Shown here: piece by piece, positions 58,244 through 64,000 of the stretch | Numbering within the stretch: the stretch's first letter is position 1 | Layout of the letters: each line of letters starts with the position of its first letter | Origin: Heloderma charlesbogerti | Taxonomy: Eukaryota > Chordata > Lepidosauria > Squamata > Helodermatidae | Length of the DNA stretch: 64,000 bases | Reading direction: 5' to 3' | NCBI GenBank assembly: GCA_026122225.1 | Contig: JANEZZ010001494.1 | Coordinates: forward strand, 992,001 to 1,056,000 | Notes under the pieces: generated by a model | Database searches by the model: none | Seen by the model: only the letters and a program-made list of their open reading frames with translations | What the model was told of the DNA's origin: nothing | Position numbers and translations under genes: made by a program

Positions 58244-61200
58244 ATCCACAGCCCAATTAACAGAAATAGGAGCATAGAAACAGATTTCATTTCAAGCAGC
58301 TTTACTGAACTGGTATCTCTGATATTTCTACTGAACTGATATCTCGACTGGGCTGAGCCGATGCAACATTGGCTTAATTGGAGGTGCACGTTTCATCCAG
58401 ATGCTAAATTAACAGGATGACTCAATTCAAATGCTTTGGTTTAAGCCTATTGTGACTTGGAACTAGATGCATCCCTCTCCTCTTTGGCAACATTTACCCA
58501 ATTTTTGGCCAGTCTTTTACTTTCCCTCTGATTCGTCTCTCCTTCTGATTCATGTTTTTTTTTTTTTACATTGTGAGCTGTGAGCTGGGACTTAGGGAAA
58601 AAAAACTGTATAGCACATAGCACGCCTTAGGAGCAATTTCTTTCTTTATTTTTACGTTTATATCCTGCACTTCAAAGAAAAATGCATTTATTCATACTTT
58701 TATATCTTGGCCTTCAGATTTTTTTTTTTTAATTCCAAGGCAGCTTGTATAGCGTCTATCTCAAAAATTGTATCATAAAATAAAAATGCAACCACAGATA
58801 AAAACAACGTAAAATCCATGGTGCCACAAGGAACTTTTTTCTTTTCTTATTGTTAACTGCCATGGGGTTGCAGAGGATTTTTTTGGGGTGGTGCTGAAGC
58901 TGGGAAGGGAAGGATTAAACCTCTCCTCTCCTCATACTGGGTCCCAGGCTGTATCAGAATCACTGTACTTACTTCTGAGTAAGAGAAAGAAACAGGACTG
59001 CATGGTATGTATTTAACGCAACATGTCATTTGAACAAAGCTCATTTTAAAAAAGCTGTTGAAAATCAAGAAGGTCTTCACCTGGTGCAAAAAAGGAAACA
59101 AAAAAAGATAGCAACAAAAAGGGAGCAATGCTAGCATGTGACAGAATGCTTGGAACGGGCTACTTTTGCGTATGGACGTTGTCCAGATCTCATAGCTGCA
59201 ACTGAGATGGTACAACTCAGTCATGTGTGTCTCAGAGTAAGCTGAAATATGGTGGTATTTGGGTTGTTTTGGCCCCACCTACTTTGTTTTCAGCTCCACC
59301 CACCACGGGAATGTGGCCCTCAAGAGCTTCTCTGAAATGGAATTCAGCCCTCAAGCTGAAAGAGGTTCTGCACCTCTGCTCCAGACTGTCATTCCCTCTA
59401 TTTCTGATGTCCCAGTGGTGAGTGCTGTTGTTTATGTAGCCAAAATGGCACCACCTACATACAATAGGAAGGTGTCAGCAGGCGTGGGGGAACCTCAAGC
59501 TTTGCAGTAGTTAAAAAAAAAACTTTAGGAAAAAACCTGTAGGGGTAGGGGGGAACAGCCCAATGAGCTCCAAAGCCATGGAATGCTGACTGACTGTTGG
59601 TGGGTGGGTGGAACAGAAAACCAGGGGATGGGGAGCAGGAATGGAATGGAGTAGCTGGAATCCTGAAAAGAGGGCACTCCACACTGCAACATTTTGTTGC
59701 AGAGCTTACATGTAGAAATAGTTTCTGAATTCAGGAGATAAAAGTTGTAATGTGATGTTAAACCGGGTGCAAAAATCTTAAATGTTAATTAAATCATGAG
59801 TGCATTACAACCAAGTGGAGCTGGTTAACAGCACTGACCCAGTGCGATGGAGAGAGATTAAATGAAGGAGGAACAATTCCTTTGGATATGTGACACTTAA
59901 CCTACAAAGGCATCCATGTCCCATCATCAGACAGTTAATTACCTCTATTATAAAGGGCACCAAGGGAGAGGGAGAGGGAGAGGGGCTTACTTGAAGGCAA
60001 TGTAAGGCTCAAAGATGATGTTTTGGTCGAGTTTTTAATCAACTAGGGAGATAGGGAGGCACCAGTATATGCAGACAATCATTAATGTGTAACAAATGAA
60101 ATTTTTTAATAAAAGAACATCAAAATTCATCATGCAGGTAAATCAAGAATGAACTATTATGTGTCCCAAGCCGGGCTTTGCAGAAACACCCACCCTGTGA
60201 CAGCAGAAAAGTTTCCACCCTCCAAACTCATAGTTCAGCTTGTGAGTCTATGAGGTGACAATTCCAGTGAACTTATATGAGAGACATGGAGACATAAAGG
60301 TGTGTTTTAGATCAGAGGTGGACAGATGTCTTGGAGTAGGAAGAGACGCTGGTAGTTTTCTGGCTGTGGGAAACATGGTATAGCTGGGTCCGATTTTGCA
60401 GCTTGCAGCCTAGGAAGAGTGACAGTTCACAAACTGAAACTTAAGTTTAAAAGCTCTCTCTTTTTGTTCTTATTAAAAACCAGAGTTTGCTGGGGTGTCC
60501 CTACCAGATGCTTACTTTACCCAGTCAGCAGCATCTTGTGCACCATATTGGTCCTAATGGCTGCATAATGTAAAACAAACATACCATGTTCTGATATTGT
60601 TATGCTACAACAAAAACAAAAGCACTTGATGGGAAATGTTGAAGGAACACAAAATGGAGTCACTCTGGGCTTTCAGTGGTGCCATTAGGACTAAACTTTG
60701 GGGCATGTGTCTGGGTGCTCCATGAGCCGTGGTCTGGTCAAAACAAACCAACTTCCCTAGCTACAACTACCTGGAGTATGTAAGCACAAGCACGTGGCTG
60801 CCGATTCTGGGGTCCCACTGCTCTGCTTTCCTCTTCCTGTTTTGCAACTCAGGTCTCCTGTCCAGAAAGACTGAAGTTGTAAAGTCCCAGAGCCTAGCAA
60901 AACGCTAACAGCCCAAAGCAAGAAACAAACTTCATTGGGGGTGGGGAAAAATGGGGGTGGAAAAAATTCAGGGTGTGTGTGTGGGGGGTGCAGGGCACCA
61001 AAACTGAGAGAGAGTGACACTTGCAAGGTGGAGCTGAAGCTGTATGAAGCAGTGAGGAAAAACAGCACAAGAAAAATTAGCACAGAGGAAGGAAAAGGAG
61101 AGAAATGTTGGTTTCTCATAGTGGTACTAGCTACATCCTTCCATTTTGCAAAGGGAGGAGAAAGAACTGATAAAAGTGGGTAGGCCTGGGCCTACCATGG

Positions 61201-61371
61201 AAAGGGGGTGGGTAGTCTCAGCCTACCCTGAAATTAACCCCTGAATAACTTGAGCCAGAGTAAACCTTGCAAACAAATACAGCTAGGAAGTTGTGATCAT
61301 TTTGCTTAGGGACGTTTCTGAACCTATTGTGGAACACAGAATTCTGCGATATGCCAGGAGGAAAAATATTG

Positions 61372-62115
61372 CTAAATGAGAGTCAGTAGGAACACATACA
61401 ATGGGGAATATGACCAGAAGTTATCAAGGAAGGCTAGGTCCTTGCCCTCTTGTGCCCATTCAGGACCCATGGGTACTGGGATGAAACCCTCCATGAATTG
61501 ATTGGAAACATGTGGAGGAATAATGGGAGACATCAGGTGGTGGTAGCCAGTATTTGACTTCAGGTAGTGGTTTGCTGGAGAGTAGGCTGCAGGGATGGGT
61601 GCAAAGTCTTGGTTGGATGCAGGATCTATAGCACGATGGACAGCTCCAATGAGATAAGTTGCTCCAAAGGCTGCAGGTTGGTAATGGTGGAAGCCAGGAC
61701 AGAGACTTAGTTTGAAGTCGAATCTGTAGAGCCATGTTCAAGGAAGGCAAGTGGCTTGAATGAACCCAGGTCCCATGAGCTATGGTGACTGTTCCCTCAC
61801 TCATCAGAGATTAGGCCTTAAAGGGGTTGCATTCTGGCCTGAAGCCTTGAGGCACTCTATAGCTTCTTTGCAGGTCTTTTGGGAAAGGATTCCCAGGGCA
61901 TTACAGGGGTCTTGGGAAGAGTTGTTGTCCCAAAAGTTCAGGTGCTCTGAGGTTTTGGTTTCAGGACCCAGGTCCAACTGCAGTTTGTCTTCCATAAAGG
62001 GTACCACAGGTCGCTTTTTCTTGGGGAGGGCAACTGTTTCTCTTGGGATGAATGAACTTCTAGATGCTGCTTCCTCCGGGTTAGTATCTGGCACTGCTAA
62101 GAGATGGGAGCACAA
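61372..62115 (-). pseudogene. Unidentified coding-like remnant (two open stretches in one frame)
   Basis: On the minus strand a single reading frame is open from 62115 to about 61807 (104 codons, containing LPKKKRPVVPFMEDKLQLDL and KTSEHLNFWDNN), is broken by four stops over about 70 bp, then is open again from 61737 to a stop at 61372 (about 121 codons, containing WLYRFDFKLSLCPGFHHYQP and PPHVSNQFMEGFIPVPMG). The amino-acid composition looks like real protein rather than repeat noise, and both stretches share the same frame. I do not recognise the family. It could be a decayed retrocopy, a small two-exon gene whose short intron holds the stops, or chance. It lies antisense inside CIB2 intron 1. 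Confidence 0.35.
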
Positions 62116-62444
62116 CAGTTCTAGAACTCATAAGCTCCACACCACTGATCACAATCCGTGCAAACATCTGGATGAGGAAGCACATAGCCTCCAAGGTGGA
62201 CATTTCTAAACTACTGCATGCAGGCATCTTTACTAAATTTGGGAGATGACTTCTTCCCTAGGAGTTTAGCTAATAGCTAAAGACAATTCCTCAGGGAACA
62301 GTGATGGCTAGATGAAGCTTGCTTAAATGAGCATCAATGACTTTCGATGCCTGGCGCCTACTGAACACAGCCCACCTACCTGGGTAATGGCAAGAGGGAA
62401 GCCGTTGGAATGTAGCCAGCGATAAAGACATCTGATATTTTATT

Positions 62445-62690
62445 TATTATTTATTATTACATTTATATCCTGCCTTTTTTTCCTCCAAGGAACTCAAGGC
62501 AGCATACATAATCCTCCTCCTCTCCATTTTATCCTCACAACAACAACCCTGTGAGGTAGGTTGGGCTGAGAGTTTGTGACTGGCCCAAAATCACCCAGTG
62601 AGCTTCCATGGCTGAGTGGGGACTAGAACCCGGATCTCCCGACTCCCAGTCCAGCACTCTAGCCACTACACCACACTGGCTCTTATTTAA
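62445..62690 (-). mobile_element. tRNA-derived SINE, family 2
   Basis: It is nearly full length with the same diagnostic blocks (ggaactcaaggcagcataca; tgactggcccaaaatcaccc; ctagaacccggatctcccga) and a TTTATTATTTATT tail. It lies in CIB2 intron 1. Confidence 0.82.
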
Positions 62691-62722
62691 TATTTAATTG
62701 CAACTAGCTGTCAAGAAGGAGC

Positions 62723-62762
62723 ATGTGTGTGTGTGTGTGTCCGTCTGTCCGTCCGTCTGTCC
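62723..62762. repeat. (TG)n followed by (TCCG/TCTG)n
   Basis: gtgtgtgtgtgtgtgtccgt continues as ctgtccgtccgtctgtccc, in CIB2 intron 1. Confidence 0.9.
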
Positions 62763-63319
62763 CAAGAGCATGCCATTTGCTTTTGGGGAACTGATGCTCT
62801 TAGAACTGTCTGGGGTGATTGCTTCCTTCCCTGTGCTCACCTTGCATATTTATAAATGAACAAATATTACAAAAAAATATCATGCACGTTTCAGCACTCT
62901 CTCCTTCGAGGAAATGTAGTAGTAGTAGTAATGATAACAGCACACCACCTCTGTTCATAGTGCTTTACGTAGTACAAGAAAACAGGTCCCTGTCCCAAGA
63001 GGCTTCCATTCTAAAATTAAAAGAGCCCCCCTTGAACTTCGTATCACTCAGGACAGTGGCGGAGGAGGCATGAAACACTGTTTTAAGATGTGAAGCCCCA
63101 GCGCCTGGCTCATGACAAGGCCCCTTTGCTGTCTCATCAGGCTGTGGAGGCATCTGAATAGATCTAGCTGCTAGTAGATGCTTGTTTAAATGAGTGTTGA
63201 TGGCATTTAAGGTCTGGTGGCTACTAGCTAGTGAACGCAGCCCACCTGCTTGGGCAAGGGTGCTCAGGCTCTCATTTCCTGTTAACTTCTTGTGAGTTTG
63301 GATTTTTGAATGCAGGGAA

Positions 63320-63485
63320 GCTCATCCCATGAAGCTCACTGGGCGACTTTGGGCCAGTCACTGACTCTCAGCCTAACCTACCTCACAGGGTTGCAGTGGG
63401 GATAAAATGGAGAGGAGGAGGACCATTTAAACCGCCTTGAGTTCCTTACAGGAGAAAAATGGCAGGATATAAAATAAATAAATGA
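63320..63485 (+). mobile_element. tRNA-derived SINE, family 2, 5'-truncated
   Basis: The plus orientation has gaagctcactgggcgacttt, ctctcagcctaacctacctc and aaccgccttgagttcctta followed by an AAATAAATAAATG tail. The tRNA head is missing. Confidence 0.78.
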
Positions 63486-63794
63486 AGCTGGCATTTTCAG
63501 TATTTCGGTATTTTGGCCTCACCCTTTTGTATTTAGCCTTGCCCCCCACAGGAATGCAGCCCCCCCCCCGAACTTCACTGAAATTGAATTTGGTCCTCTT
63601 ACTGAAAGAAGTTCAACATCCCTGTTCCAGAACAATTAGCTCATGACAGCTTGCTTATTTATTTAGGTATTTATACTCCACTTCTCAAGGCAAAGGTGGC
63701 TCAATGGAGCCTCCTCATTCAGAGGCAATATACCTCCTTAGGACCCAATGCTATGGAAAGGCCATCCCGTCATGCCCTGCTTATGAATGATTAG

Positions 63795-63880
63795 CAACAC
63801 TCGGCTGACCACTGTCAGAAACAGAATGCTGGGCTAGATGGAAACAGAATGCTGGGCTGGTTGAGCATGGTGACTCTCCT
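63795..63880 (+). repeat. SINE fragment with internal short duplication
   Basis: gaaacagaatgctgggctag atg occurs at about 63809 and again at about 63841, near-identical, in a segment resembling the 3' part of SINE family 1 (gctgggctagatgg). Confidence 0.6.
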
Positions 63881-64000
63881 GTTCTTACTTGCTAACTTGG
63901 ACGTTTTGATTACATTCTGCTCCCAGGCCCTGTAGTAAGCTTTCTCGTTAAGTAACGGCCTTGGCTGCTTATCCAGGCTGATATGGTTACACAGCAGATA

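Larger units (their letters stand above)
56093..64000. other. CIB2: CIB2 intron 1 (5' part)
   Basis: No further CIB2 exon was recognised. The interval carries tRNA-derived SINEs, two hairpin repeats, a (CA)n microsatellite, poly-T tracts and an unassigned coding-like stretch on the minus strand (61372-62115). The region 59700-61370 shows no feature I can name. Confidence 0.55.

Noticed and set aside
57807..58244. 145-codon plus-strand frame in CIB2 intron 1
   Set aside because: It runs directly into the (CA)n microsatellite (poly-Thr-His), has no recognisable domain, and an equally long frame exists on the other strand.
56093..64000. CIB2 exon 2
   Set aside because: I looked for the conserved DCTFFNKKDIL-type coding sequence with an acceptor and did not find it, so it presumably lies beyond the window.

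Overview
This is a eukaryotic nuclear window, almost certainly from a squamate reptile (lizard or snake). The protein-coding exons are vertebrate. The intronic and intergenic DNA is packed with repeats typical of squamate genomes: BovB LINE 3' ends, a Sauria-type SINE with a BovB-like tail, two other tRNA-derived SINE families, CR1 and L1-like LINE fragments, and several palindromic MITE-like families. No bacterial, viral or organellar genes were seen. Species-level assignment is not possible by reading alone.

Three protein-coding genes can be rebuilt exon by exon from splice sites and reading phase. (1) ACSBG1 (bubblegum-type long-chain acyl-CoA synthetase) is on the + strand: 14 coding exons from 4634 to 31664, summing to 673 codons including the stop. 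(2) IDH3A (catalytic alpha subunit of mitochondrial NAD-dependent isocitrate dehydrogenase) is on the - strand: 11 coding exons from 50663 down to 34145, summing to 367 codons (366 residues). (3) CIB2 (calcium- and integrin-binding protein 2) is on the + strand: only its first coding exon (56042-56092, 17 codons) lies in the window, and the rest must be downstream of 64000. The order and relative orientation ACSBG1-IDH3A-CIB2 match the human 15q25 block, so this is an ordinary conserved syntenic segment.

Layout: 1-4633 is intergenic and repeat-rich. 4634-31664 is ACSBG1 with large introns full of repeats. 31665-34144 holds the convergent 3' ends of ACSBG1 and IDH3A. 34145-50663 is IDH3A. About 50200-51125 is a strong CpG island containing the IDH3A start. 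50664-56041 is the divergent IDH3A/CIB2 interval with CR1 fragments. 56093-64000 is CIB2 intron 1, which also holds an unrecognised degraded coding-like stretch on the - strand (61372-62115).

The genes do not form a pathway unit. ACSBG1 activates long-chain fatty acids, IDH3A works in the TCA cycle, and CIB2 is a calcium sensor. I found no previously undescribed biological system. The more interesting material is transposon biology: target-site duplications around BovB and SINE insertions, a hAT-like palindromic MITE that splits a CR1 element with an 8-bp duplication, a dense family of hairpin repeats, a CpG-preserving repeat copy at the edge of the IDH3A CpG island, and the unassigned coding remnant in CIB2 intron 1.
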